Positions 1 through 7,675 of a stretch of DNA of 9,876 bases are shown here, piece by piece. The position numbers and the translations under genes were made by a program. Below the pieces are notes generated by a model that made no database searches, was not told where the DNA came from, and saw only the letters and a list, made by a program, of their open reading frames with translations. Source of the DNA: Ignavibacteriales bacterium (GTDB lineage: Bacteria > Bacteroidota > Ignavibacteria > Ignavibacteriales > Melioribacteraceae); NCBI GenBank assembly GCA_007280825.1, contig QYQI01000112.1, positions 1 through 9,876 on the forward strand. The letters are read 5' to 3'. Positions within the stretch are counted from its first letter, which is position 1. Every line of letters starts with the position of its first letter.

Positions 1-756
1 AAACTGTTCTGTATGAAGTCGTAATTTGTAACCAAGTTTTTTTGCTTTGGCAAATATCTTATCAACTTCTTCGGAAGAGAATGCAGACTTCTCACAAAAT
101 GCATCAACAGAATCTGCAAGTTTATTCTTAATAATGTATGGAAGCAGTTCTTTAATTATCAAATCTATATATTGTTTGTGATCGTTTTGATATTCTGGTG
201 GATAAGTATGAGCACCTAAAAATGTCGGAATTATTTCTATTGATGAATGGGTTTTGAAATGATTTATAACTTGAAGAAGTTTTATCTCATCATAAAAACT
301 TAATCCGTATCCGCTCTTTATTTCTAAAGTAGTAACTCCTTGCGTAATGAAATAATCAATTCTTGGTTTAAGTATTCTCACCAATTCTTCAAAAGATGAA
401 TTGCGAACAGCTTTAACTGTAGAAATTATTCCGCCGCCGGATTTTGCAATTTCTTCATAAGTTGCACCGTTAAGTCTCATCAAAAATTCGTTTGCACGTG
501 AACCGGCAAAAGCAGAATGTGTGTGACATTCAACTAATCCCGGAAGTAGAATTAAGTCTTTTAGATCAACAGTTTTATCGGCAGATGTTTTTGAAGTAGA
601 CGAATTGGGGATCAGGTCCTTAATAATACCATTCTCAACTAATAAAGAATGATCAGAAATCGGATTAATATCACTTAATTCTGAACCTCGCTTTAAATTC
701 TTACTATTTGTATCAACTGTAATTATCTGAGATGTGTTCTTAAAGAGTGTTTTCAT
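1..756 (-). CDS. hutI: Imidazolonepropionase, N-terminal part (cut by window edge)
   Basis: HutI hydrolyses 4-imidazolone-5-propionate to N-formimino-L-glutamate, the third step of cytoplasmic histidine degradation. The frame reads from ATG at 756-754 to the window edge with no stop (252 codons of a family that is usually a little over 400). Family motifs visible are the metal-binding ECHTHSAFAGSR (His78 and His80 as the HxH pair), GGGIISTVKAVR from about residue 107, a KSGYGL motif near 150, and LRLHTEQF at the cut end, whose His248 should be the next metal ligand. The last metal-binding Asp and the C-terminal third lie outside the window. The gene is divergent from glgA; no other hut gene is visible. 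Its leader has no clear Shine-Dalgarno. A TATTTTTG (-7-like) element on the minus strand at 817-810 lacks a partner -33 box. Identification is firm from the motifs; the partial length is only due to the window. Confidence 0.93.
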   Translation of the reverse strand, partial: MKTLFKNTSQIITVDTNSKNLKRGSELSDINPISDHSLLVENGIIKDLIPNSSTSKTSADKTVDLKDLILLPGLVECHTHSAFAGSRANEFLMRLNGATYEEIAKSGGGIISTVKAVRNSSFEELVRILKPRIDYFITQGVTTLEIKSGYGLSFYDEIKLLQVINHFKTHSSIEIIPTFLGAHTYPPEYQNDHKQYIDLIIKELLPYIIKNKLADSVDAFCEKSAFSSEEVDKIFAKAKKLGYKLRLHTEQF

Positions 757-846
757 GCTTTTTTAGTTATTAATAAAGGTAAACAACCATTAATCAAAGA
801 TGAACGGTTCAAAAATAGAGAATTCGAATCTTTATTTGCTAATAAT

Positions 847-878
847 TTTGTCAATGCCGACGTATTTTCGTAATTTTG
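847..878 (+). promoter_or_regulatory. Bacteroidota-type promoter for the glgA cluster
   Basis: TTTG at 847-850, a 20-base spacer, then TAATTTTG at 871-878 matches exactly the -33 TTTG / -7 TAnnTTTG pattern of the Bacteroidota primary sigma factor. Transcription would start around 883-887, leaving a leader of roughly 20-25 bases before the ATG at 908. It faces away from hutI, so it would drive glgA, gmhB and the two envelope genes. The match is seen; function is inferred. Confidence 0.65.
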
Positions 879-907
879 CACGTTAAAAATCGAAGGGCTT
901 AAAAAAC

Positions 908-2401
908 ATGTCTTCAGGCAAAAAATTAAAGATCCTTTTCGCAACTTCAGAAGTAGTTCCTTTCATTAAGACAGGCGGTTTAGCAGACGTATCATCTGCA
1001 TTACCTCAGAAATTACAAGAGATGGGGCATATAGTAAGAATTATTGTTCCAAAATACGGTGCTATTGATGAGAGAAAATTTAAGATTCACGAAGTTGTTC
1101 GCCTGAAGGACTTAAAGATTAATATTGGTAATAAAGAAGTAGTCTTTTCTTTACGGTCTTCTTTTTTAATTGGACCCAAAACAAGAGTACAGATTTATTT
1201 TTTGGATAACCCTGAATACTACGGCAGCCGACATAGTCTTTACGCAGACCCAATCACAGGTGAAGATTATCCCGATAACGATGAAAGATTTATTCTTCTT
1301 TCACGTGCAGTTTTTGAATTGATCACAAAGTTAGGATGGACACCGGATATAATTCACTGCAATGATTGGCAGACCGGATTAATACCGGCTTACTTAAAAT
1401 CCACGTACAAAAACGATCCTACATTTAAATCAATAAAAACTATTTTCACAATTCATAATCTTTCATTCCAGGGTATTTTCCCCAAAGCGAATTTTGCTAA
1501 GACAGATTTACCAAAAGAGTTGGAAAGTGAAAAAGGAATTTTACATAAAGGTAAAATCAATTTTTTAAAGAGCGGATTGCTTTATTCCGATATGATCAAT
1601 ACAGTTAGCGAAACTTATGCTAAAGAGATTTGTCAGCATAAAGATTACGGTTTGGGCTTAGAAGCAATTCTACTCAAACGGAAAAAAGATCTCTACGGAA
1701 TAATCAATGGAATTGATGATACAATCTGGAATCCGGAAGTAGATACTAAAATACCGCACAAATTTTCGATGAAGAATATTGAAATGAAAAAAGAGAGTAA
1801 AAAAGCTCTTGCAAATAATTTTCACTTCACTGCAAAAGATGATGTACCGGTTATTGGAATGATCTCTAGACTTTATGATAATAAAGGTATGGATCTTATT
1901 GAAAAAGCATTTCCAAGTTTAATGAAAATGAATATTCACTTTATTCTACTTGGCACAGGTGATAAAAAATATCATAAATTTTTTACGACCATGGCTTCAA
2001 AATATCATAATAAATTTTCATGCTATATCGGATTCGATGATGAACTCGCTCATTTAATTGAAGCCGGTTCTGATATTTTCTTAATGCCTTCAAAATATGA
2101 ACCATGCGGTCTGAATCAAATGTATAGTTTGATGTATGGAACCATACCAATCGTTCGTCATACAGGAGGACTAGCAGATACAGTCCAAGCATACAATCCA
2201 AAAAATAAAACCGGCAATGGATTCGTCTTCAAAAAATATTCTGCATCAGAAATGTTAAAAGAGATCAGAAATGCAGTGAAGATTTTTACCAAAGATCAGG
2301 ATAAATGGCATAACATTATGAGCAACGGAATGAAATCCAATTTTACTTGGATGAATTCTTCCAAGAAATATGTTGATCTGTATAAAAAGCTTACCGACTA
2401 A
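908..2401 (+). CDS. glgA: Glycogen synthase (ADP-glucose type, GT5)
   Basis: GlgA transfers glucose from ADP-glucose to the growing alpha-1,4-glucan in the cytoplasm. The protein is 497 residues, a full-length GT5 enzyme. Visible motifs are the N-terminal KTGGLADV (residues 21-28, Lys21 binding the nucleotide sugar), CNDWQTGLIPAYL, TIHNLSFQG with His183, NTVSETYAKEI, GIINGID, MISRLYDNKG at the start of the C-terminal Rossmann domain, and the catalytic block PSKYEPCGLNQ with Glu398 (counterpart of E. coli Glu377), followed by HTGGLADTV. The end NFTWMNSSKKYVDLYKKL matches the usual GlgA tail. The ATG at 908 follows an AAGGG at 893-897, with a 10-base spacing. It is the first gene of a packed cluster: its TAA is followed within three bases by the gmhB ATG. 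No glgB or glgC is visible, so the glycogen genes are scattered or lie elsewhere. UDP-glucose use cannot be excluded from sequence alone. Confidence 0.96.
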   Translation: MSSGKKLKILFATSEVVPFIKTGGLADVSSALPQKLQEMGHIVRIIVPKYGAIDERKFKIHEVVRLKDLKINIGNKEVVFSLRSSFLIGPKTRVQIYFLDNPEYYGSRHSLYADPITGEDYPDNDERFILLSRAVFELITKLGWTPDIIHCNDWQTGLIPAYLKSTYKNDPTFKSIKTIFTIHNLSFQGIFPKANFAKTDLPKELESEKGILHKGKINFLKSGLLYSDMINTVSETYAKEICQHKDYGLGLEAILLKRKKDLYGIINGIDDTIWNPEVDTKIPHKFSMKNIEMKKESKKALANNFHFTAKDDVPVIGMISRLYDNKGMDLIEKAFPSLMKMNIHFILLGTGDKKYHKFFTTMASKYHNKFSCYIGFDDELAHLIEAGSDIFLMPSKYEPCGLNQMYSLMYGTIPIVRHTGGLADTVQAYNPKNKTGNGFVFKKYSASEMLKEIRNAVKIFTKDQDKWHNIMSNGMKSNFTWMNSSKKYVDLYKKLTD

Positions 2402-2404
2402 TTG

Positions 2405-2980
2405 ATGAAACACCATGCGATTTTTTTAGATCGTGACGGAACTATTAATCACGATTCCGGTTATATCAAAGACCCGTCCGAAGTTGTTTTACTTTCCGGA
2501 GTATCAGAAGGAATTAAAAAATTAAAGAATGAATATGCTTTCAAAGCGATTGTCATATCAAACCAGGCAGGTGTTTCTAAAGGAATTATGACGATCGGGG
2601 ATGTCGATTCTGTAAATGATCGCATCAATCATCTTTTAAAAAAGAACGGGACTGAAATTGATGCATTTTATTATTGTCCTTTTCATCCCGATTTTGATTC
2701 ACCCGAAAAATCAAATTGTAGGAAACCTTCTCCGGTTATGATTGTTCAAGCTGCAGAAGAACATGAGATAGATATTTCTAAATCTTATATGATAGGTGAT
2801 AAAGCAAGCGATATTGAATGCGGCATCAATGCAGGAGTGAAGACGGTACTAATAAATAGTGAAGACAATCGTAATGAAATTTCTATCTTGCATAATCTTG
2901 GGAAAAAGCCCAACTTTACAGCCGCTAATTTCAAAGAAGTATGCGATTTTATTATCAATGATTTTTCCGGAGGAATTTAA
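2405..2980 (+). CDS. gmhB: HAD-family phosphatase, likely D-glycero-D-manno-heptose-1,7-bisphosphate 7-phosphatase
   Basis: GmhB removes the 7-phosphate of heptose 1,7-bisphosphate on the way to ADP-heptose for the LPS core. The 191-residue protein has HAD motif I FLDRDGT (Asp9 nucleophile, Asp11 acid/base), motif II VISNQAG, the motif III Lys in CRKP (Lys107), and motif IV GDKASDIECG. The YYCP...CRKP loop places it in the GmhB/HisB-N subgroup, but the zinc site looks degraded. In E. coli GmhB the ligands are Cys, His, Cys and Cys; here they align to Cys91, Phe93, Ser103 and Cys105. His94 is adjacent and might substitute. I chose ATG 2405 over the TTG at 2402, because the TTG directly abuts the glgA stop and would add one residue only. 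The next gene starts immediately after its TAA. Histidinol-phosphatase-like activity is the main alternative; no his genes are nearby. Confidence 0.82.
   Translation: MKHHAIFLDRDGTINHDSGYIKDPSEVVLLSGVSEGIKKLKNEYAFKAIVISNQAGVSKGIMTIGDVDSVNDRINHLLKKNGTEIDAFYYCPFHPDFDSPEKSNCRKPSPVMIVQAAEEHEIDISKSYMIGDKASDIECGINAGVKTVLINSEDNRNEISILHNLGKKPNFTAANFKEVCDFIINDFSGGI
2969..2974 (+). promoter_or_regulatory. Strong Shine-Dalgarno fixing a TTG start
   Basis: GGAGGA lies in the last codons of gmhB, six bases upstream of the TTG at 2981. Most genes in this window have poor Shine-Dalgarno sequences, so this one is notable. It supports TTG 2981 as the true start of the lipoprotein gene, as does the full signal peptide that begins there. 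Confidence 0.75.
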
Positions 2981-4171
2981 TTGATCAGATTTTTGAAACT
3001 TGCCTTTTATCTATTTGCAGTTATAATTCTAATTGTTTCCTGTAGTCAAGATCCTACATCAGTCGGTTCAGAATTAATTTCCCAAAATGAAAAGATTGCA
3101 TTTCAGGAATTAGACAGTTATCAAGCAAACGTTTTTCAGAAGTCGGTAAACTATCAAGATAAATTTAAGTTTGGTTTATCTAATGTTGTCTTAATGGGAA
3201 AGAATTCTTTCGCAGAATCTTCTATTCTAATGCGTTATCATATTTATTTGCCGGATTCTATATTGGCATTAGTTAAGAGTGGGCAGTACGTTGTTAAATC
3301 TGCTACGATGAAAATGATTCCGCGTTATCTCTTGGGAGATAAAACTGCGACTTTAGATTTTTCTGTGTTCCAAGTTCGAAGTGATTGGAGTCCGGTTGGA
3401 TTCGATAGGGATAGTATTCCAAGTTTAGTTTATGATCCTGTTGATGTTTCATCGGGATTAACTGTTAATGATACACTTGTAAAATTTAATTTAAAAAATG
3501 ATGTTGTTACTCAATGGTTAAAATATTCGGCAGATAGTAATTCAGCGCCAAAGAATTTTGGTATACTTCTAAAACCAAAACTATCATCACAAAAAATTGT
3601 AGGTTTTAATTCAGCCATTGCAAGTTCATCAACAAACGAGACAGTTCTTACGGTTGAACTGGAAAGACCTTCAATAAGAAAAGACACACTGGGAATATCT
3701 CCATTTTTTCATATTTATTATTTAACGGGACAGGTACCTCAACAAAATAGTAACTTAACTTTTCAAGGTGGTATAGGATTAAAAGGGACTTTATTTTTTG
3801 ATTTAAGTTCGTTGCCTAAAAATATTATTGTTAATAAAGCATATCTTGAATTGAATGTTGATACAACTTCAACTTTAGATGGAAATCCTTCTTCAGATTC
3901 TCTTTTTGCGCAGATACTTGCGGACAGCACAACAAGAAAATTAACAAGAGATAGTTCTGTTGTTACCGTACTCGCTAAGAAAGATAAAATTTATACCGGT
4001 GATATTGCATGGATGGTTCAGAAATGGCAAAACGGAGAATCGAACCAAGGAATTTTACTTTCTCTATGGGATGAATATGCTTCGGCCGCACGTATTGCAT
4101 TCTTTGGAAGCAAGGATCCAAACAAAGCACTTAGACCTAAATTGAAAATTATTTATATGCAAAAAAAGTAG
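2981..4171 (+). CDS. DUF4270-like surface lipoprotein with two DNRLRE/CBM96-like modules
   Basis: The 396-residue protein begins with a lipoprotein signal: MIRFLKL, a hydrophobic run, then lipobox IVSC with Cys21 as the lipidated residue. The sequence after it, SQDPTSVGSELI, resembles the start of Bacteroidota DUF4270 proteins as I remember them, and the length fits. The rest looks like two copies of one beta-rich module. Copy 1 has SSILMRYHIYLP (80-91), SATMKMIP (107-114), VVTQWLKY around Trp179 and TVLTVEL (221-227). Copy 2 has GTLFFDLSSLP (269-279), KAYLELNV (286-293), MVQKWQNGESNQGILL around Trp349 and RPKLKIIY (385-392). Copy 2 carries the typical DNRLRE/CBM96 'VQxWxNG..NxGxxL ... RPxLxxxY' signature. 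The TTG start directly follows the gmhB stop. It is probably anchored in the outer membrane, perhaps exposed. Its function is unknown; binding to a polysaccharide or a partner with the next gene's barrel is only inference. Confidence 0.75.
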   Translation: MIRFLKLAFYLFAVIILIVSCSQDPTSVGSELISQNEKIAFQELDSYQANVFQKSVNYQDKFKFGLSNVVLMGKNSFAESSILMRYHIYLPDSILALVKSGQYVVKSATMKMIPRYLLGDKTATLDFSVFQVRSDWSPVGFDRDSIPSLVYDPVDVSSGLTVNDTLVKFNLKNDVVTQWLKYSADSNSAPKNFGILLKPKLSSQKIVGFNSAIASSSTNETVLTVELERPSIRKDTLGISPFFHIYYLTGQVPQQNSNLTFQGGIGLKGTLFFDLSSLPKNIIVNKAYLELNVDTTSTLDGNPSSDSLFAQILADSTTRKLTRDSSVVTVLAKKDKIYTGDIAWMVQKWQNGESNQGILLSLWDEYASAARIAFFGSKDPNKALRPKLKIIYMQKK

Positions 4172-4176
4172 TCTAA

Positions 4177-5418
4177 ATGAAAAAAATAAAAATCATAATG
4201 TTATTACTTCTTGCTACAATCCCATTGATGGCGCAAGGAGGTTCGCTTTATTCGGGATTTGGTATTGGTGATTTAAGAACATCATACTCTGCACGCAGAT
4301 TTGCAATGGGCGAAATGGGAATCGCATTAAGTGATGTTGACTATTTAAATTCTATGAATCCGGCTGGATGGAACTCGCTTAGATTAACACGTTTTGAGCT
4401 AAGTATGAATTATAACGGAAGTAATATACAAAGCGCTTCAACTTCTGCGTTTTACAGTAAGACAGGATTAAACGGAATGATGTTAGCATTTCCTGTTGAA
4501 CATGATTTAGGCTTATCAGTTGCATTTGGACAAGTACCATATTCGCAAGTCGGTTATGAAATCAAATCAAATGTTAATGATCCTTTAGTAGGAAATTATA
4601 ATTACAGTGATGTAGGGAATGGCGGAATTTCAAAATTATTTATTGGTACTTCATACCGTTTACCTTTTGATTTCTCAATCGGTCTTTCTTATGATTATTA
4701 TATTGGCAGAGTAACTCATAATCTCGTTGCTAATTTTGATGCTTCTTCAACTTTTAGGAGTGCAACTTTCGAAAAAGAAACCAGTTATCATGGAATGGGT
4801 TTTACTTCGGGAATTATTTCAAGCGATCTTTCTAAATTATTTGGTTCTACCGAGTTTAAGGATTTTAGAATTGGAATTGTATATACTCCATCAGTTACTT
4901 TAAGTGCAGACTCTGTTGATAATTCTACAACATCTATTGGCACTATAACTACATCAACAGGATCTATAAAAAATAATCTTCCTTACAAGTTGGGATTCGG
5001 TACTACATTTAAGTACACAAACAATTATACGTTCACACTCGATTACTTATACCAACCCTTCAGCGAGTATACTTCAAGCGGTAAACAAGATATCAATTTG
5101 CAAAATTATTATAAGCTGGGTTTAGGATTTGAATATAGAAATGCTGATACACGATCAAATGCATTTTGGGATCATGTTATGTATCGTACCGGATTAAGTT
5201 TTGAACAGACTCAATTTAAAATAAAAGGGACTGGAATAAATCAATATTCAATTTACGGCGGTATGTCACTTCCGATAAGTTTCGACAACACTATTGATCT
5301 TGCTTTTCAATATTCAAAAAGAGGAACTACCGATAATAATTTATTACTTGAGAATATTTATAAATTTACTGTTACAATAAGTATTGGCGATTTCTGGTTT
5401 ATCCGTCCTGATAGATAA
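4177..5418 (+). CDS. Outer-membrane beta-barrel protein of unknown function
   Basis: The 413-residue protein has a classical signal peptide (MKKIKIIMLLLLATIPLMA, likely cleavage after Ala19). The mature start SLYSGFGIGDL, followed by RRFAMGEMGIALSD and LNSMNPAGWNSL, resembles a Bacteroidota outer-membrane family I remember as starting 'SPYSRYGLGEL ... MGGTGIGL ... NPASY'. The remainder alternates polar and hydrophobic residues with many Gly, Tyr, Phe and Ser, in strands such as DFSIGLSYDYYIG, NYTFTLDYLYQPF and IDLAFQYSKRG. It ends in FTVTISIGDFWFIRPDR, as expected of a barrel. A FadL/PorV-like transporter fold is possible but no substrate can be read. It starts five bases after the lipoprotein gene, suggesting co-expression and perhaps a lipoprotein-barrel pair. 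No clear Shine-Dalgarno is seen. No convincing terminator follows. Confidence 0.78.
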   Translation: MKKIKIIMLLLLATIPLMAQGGSLYSGFGIGDLRTSYSARRFAMGEMGIALSDVDYLNSMNPAGWNSLRLTRFELSMNYNGSNIQSASTSAFYSKTGLNGMMLAFPVEHDLGLSVAFGQVPYSQVGYEIKSNVNDPLVGNYNYSDVGNGGISKLFIGTSYRLPFDFSIGLSYDYYIGRVTHNLVANFDASSTFRSATFEKETSYHGMGFTSGIISSDLSKLFGSTEFKDFRIGIVYTPSVTLSADSVDNSTTSIGTITTSTGSIKNNLPYKLGFGTTFKYTNNYTFTLDYLYQPFSEYTSSGKQDINLQNYYKLGLGFEYRNADTRSNAFWDHVMYRTGLSFEQTQFKIKGTGINQYSIYGGMSLPISFDNTIDLAFQYSKRGTTDNNLLLENIYKFTVTISIGDFWFIRPDR

Positions 5419-5524
5419 GATTATCACTTACTGATTATTTATGATATCGATTTTTAATTATTCTTCCATTCCCGCTTACGATTACATCTTATCATTCAAT
5501 CACATTTCTTTTAGTAAACTTTAT

Positions 5525-5555
5525 TTTGAATTGAATTTCCAGAACAGCATATTTG
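5525..5555 (+). promoter_or_regulatory. Probable Bacteroidota-type promoter for glyA-tatC-polyprenyl synthase
   Basis: In the 195-base gap before glyA, TTTG at 5525-5528 is followed after 19 bases by CATATTTG (5548-5555), one mismatch from TAnnTTTG. Initiation near 5562 would give a leader of about 50 bases. The rest of the gap (5419-5524 and 5556-5613) shows no open frame, strong hairpin or repeat. Confidence 0.42.
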
Positions 5556-5613
5556 AAAGAGAAATTTCTATTCACTAATGCAAATTAATTTTATCAAATA
5601 AAAATGAAGTGAT

Positions 5614-6915
5614 ATGTACAATCAATTACAAAACGATAAAGAAACTTTTAGAATTTCTCAATTAGAACTTAATCGTCAAGAAACACAACTTGAATTAATT
5701 GCGTCAGAAAATTTTGTTTCCCAGGCAGTTTTGAATGCTGCTGGTTCAGTTCTAACAAACAAATATGCAGAAGGTTATCCTGGTAAAAGATATTACGGCG
5801 GATGTGAATTTGTTGATTTGGCTGAAGACCTTGCCCGCAACCGCTTAAAAAAATTATTCGGAGCGGAATATGTCAACGTGCAACCGCATAGCGGTTCTCA
5901 AGCTAATATGGCTGTTTACATGACTTTGTTGAAACCAAGTGATACTATCATTGGACTGAGTCTTGATCATGGCGGACATTTAACTCACGGTTCGCCTGTT
6001 AATTTTTCCGGACAGATTTATCGTTCAGTTGGTTATAGTTTAAATAAAGAAACTAAACTTTTAGATTATAATTTAGTTGAAGATCTTGCTAAGAAAGAAA
6101 AACCTAAATTAATTGTTATGGGTGCTAGTGCATATTCACGTGATTGGGATTATGCAAAGTTCAGAGTGATCGCCGATAAAGTTGGTGCATTATTAATGAT
6201 GGATATGGCTCATCCGGCAGGATTAATTGCAAAAGGTTTGCTGAATAATCCGCTTCCATATTGCGATGTTGTAACATCAACGACACACAAAACTTTGCGC
6301 GGTCCAAGAGGCGGAATTATTTTAATGGGTAAGGACAGAGATAATCCTTTCGGAATAAAAACCTTAAAAGGAGACCGCTTAAAATTAATGTCGGAAATTT
6401 TAGATAGTATGGTAATGCCCGGAATTCAGGGCGGACCGCTTATGCATGTAATTCTAGCAAAAGCAGTTGCATTTGGAGAAGCTCTTGAAGATTCATTTAC
6501 GGATTATGCAAAACAAATCATAAAAAATGCAAAGACGTTATCAAACGAACTGACAACTTTAGGTTATAATATTGTTTCCGGCGGAACAGATAATCATTTA
6601 ATGTTAGTTGATCTTACAGATAAAGAACTAAGCGGCAAAAAAGTTGAGAACGCTCTTGGTGCTGCCGGAATTACAGTGAATAAAAATATGATTCCGTTCG
6701 ATACAAAAAGTCCTTTTGTTACAAGTGGTATTAGAATTGGAACGCCTGCAGTCACTACGCGCGGTATGCAAGAAAACGAAATGAAAAATATTGCATCGTA
6801 TATTGATAGAGCAATCAAAAATAATGAGAACGAATCAGTATTGTCGCAAATAAAAAATGAAGTTGCAGAACTCTGTTTCAAGTTTCCTTTATATCCTCAA
6901 TTAAAACAAAATTAA
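5614..6915 (+). CDS. glyA: Serine hydroxymethyltransferase
   Basis: GlyA interconverts serine plus tetrahydrofolate and glycine plus 5,10-methylene-tetrahydrofolate, using pyridoxal phosphate in the cytoplasm. The 433-residue protein carries LELIASENF near the N terminus, NKYAEGYPGKRYYGGCE, QPHSGSQAN, MDMAHPAGLIAKG, and the cofactor site TSTTHKTLRGPRGG with Lys226 as the Schiff-base lysine. SGIRIGTPAVTTRG near the C terminus holds the carboxylate-binding Arg. After the PLP lysine there is an insertion (about MGKDRDNPFGIKTLKG) leading into MPGIQGGPLMHVILAKAVAFGE; this longer version is the type usual in Bacteroidota and explains the length above the roughly 417 residues of E. coli. No active-site residue appears to be missing. 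Only one base separates its TAA from the tatC ATG. The gene itself says little about why it sits with tatC; it is a housekeeping one-carbon enzyme. Confidence 0.97.
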   Translation: MYNQLQNDKETFRISQLELNRQETQLELIASENFVSQAVLNAAGSVLTNKYAEGYPGKRYYGGCEFVDLAEDLARNRLKKLFGAEYVNVQPHSGSQANMAVYMTLLKPSDTIIGLSLDHGGHLTHGSPVNFSGQIYRSVGYSLNKETKLLDYNLVEDLAKKEKPKLIVMGASAYSRDWDYAKFRVIADKVGALLMMDMAHPAGLIAKGLLNNPLPYCDVVTSTTHKTLRGPRGGIILMGKDRDNPFGIKTLKGDRLKLMSEILDSMVMPGIQGGPLMHVILAKAVAFGEALEDSFTDYAKQIIKNAKTLSNELTTLGYNIVSGGTDNHLMLVDLTDKELSGKKVENALGAAGITVNKNMIPFDTKSPFVTSGIRIGTPAVTTRGMQENEMKNIASYIDRAIKNNENESVLSQIKNEVAELCFKFPLYPQLKQN

Positions 6916-6916
6916 A

Positions 6917-7675
6917 ATGGCAGAACTGGAAGAAAATAATATTGACAGCGAAGATCCCAAAGAAGAAGTGGAAATGACTTTTCTCGATCATCTTGAAGAG
7001 TTAAGATGGAGAATAATTTATACTGTAATTGGAATTTTCCTTGGGACAATTATAGCGATGATATTTATTGATTTTTTTGTTGATACAATTCTTCTTCTTC
7101 CTGCTCGAACAGCAAATTTTAAATTACAAAATCTTAGACCGTTCGGTCAGCTTTTCCTATACTTCCAAGTGGCTATTATGCTCGGTTTGATTTTTAGTTT
7201 TCCAAATATAGTTTACCAATTGTGGAAGTTTATCGCACCGGCATTGAAGTCTAAAGAAAAAAAGTATATAAAATGGATTGTATTGTTCACAACTTTTTGT
7301 TTTATGTGTGGGGTAGTTTTCGCTTATTACATCATGCTTCCTCTTACATTAAAATTTGCTGCCGGATTCGGTTCTGCAGCTATACAAAATAATTTTTCAA
7401 TAGAGGAATATCTCTCAATAGTTCTTAATATTATTCTTGGTGCCGGCCTGATATTTGAACTTCCTATGCTTTCATTTTTCCTTTCTAAGATTGGTTTACT
7501 TTCACCAAAACTTATGAGAAAATATAGAAGACATGCTATTGTGGTTATAATGATTGTAGCCGCATTTCTATCTCCGGGAACAGATCCGGTCTCACAAGTG
7601 CTTCTTGCGGTTCCATTGGTTTTGTTATATGAAATAAGTATTTTTGTTTCAAAAATATTCCAAAAGAAATCTTGA
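6917..7675 (+). CDS. tatC: Sec-independent protein translocase subunit TatC
   Basis: TatC is the inner-membrane receptor that recognises twin-arginine signal peptides and, with TatA/TatB-type proteins, exports folded cofactor-bearing proteins. The 252-residue protein has the signature FLDHLEELRWRI at the start of helix 1, RPFGQLFLYFQVAIMLGLIFSFPNIVYQLWKFIAPAL in helix 2 and after it, then hydrophobic segments at about 118-140, 164-185, 203-220 and 226-246, making the usual six. LSPGTDPVSQ before the last helix matches the family's conserved periplasmic/loop region. An acidic tail of about 20 residues precedes the TatC core, which is somewhat longer than minimal family members. No TatA is visible here. 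It sits between glyA and the polyprenyl synthase gene and overlaps the latter by four bases. About 1.2 kb downstream lie genes with Tat-type signals, likely clients. Confidence 0.96.
   Translation: MAELEENNIDSEDPKEEVEMTFLDHLEELRWRIIYTVIGIFLGTIIAMIFIDFFVDTILLLPARTANFKLQNLRPFGQLFLYFQVAIMLGLIFSFPNIVYQLWKFIAPALKSKEKKYIKWIVLFTTFCFMCGVVFAYYIMLPLTLKFAAGFGSAAIQNNFSIEEYLSIVLNIILGAGLIFELPMLSFFLSKIGLLSPKLMRKYRRHAIVVIMIVAAFLSPGTDPVSQVLLAVPLVLLYEISIFVSKIFQKKS

Noticed and set aside
810..817. Minus-strand TATTTTTG, a -7-like box for hutI
   Set aside because: It matches TAnnTTTG, but no TTTG lies 17-23 bases upstream on that strand (the expected place reads TAGC), and such motifs are frequent in AT-rich DNA.
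753..944. Minus-strand frame of 63 codons across the hutI/glgA intergenic region
   Set aside because: It overlaps the 5' ends of both genes, shows no recognisable features, and covers the glgA promoter; it is most likely chance.
2402..2404. TTG as the start of gmhB
   Set aside because: The ATG three bases later is a better start and gives the standard short N terminus before the HAD motif.
2405..2980. Link between hutI and the HAD phosphatase as histidine metabolism (HisB-N)
   Set aside because: hutI is degradative and divergent with its own direction, and no histidine biosynthesis genes are present; the GmhB reading is simpler.
5419..5524. Terminator after the outer-membrane protein gene
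   Set aside because: Only 4-bp ATCA/TGAT pairing and short palindromes (GATATC, ATCGAT) are present; none forms a convincing stem followed by a T run.
6594..6881. Antisense frame of 95 codons inside glyA
   Set aside because: It is fully inside a clear SHMT gene and its translation has no coherent domain; it is a codon shadow.
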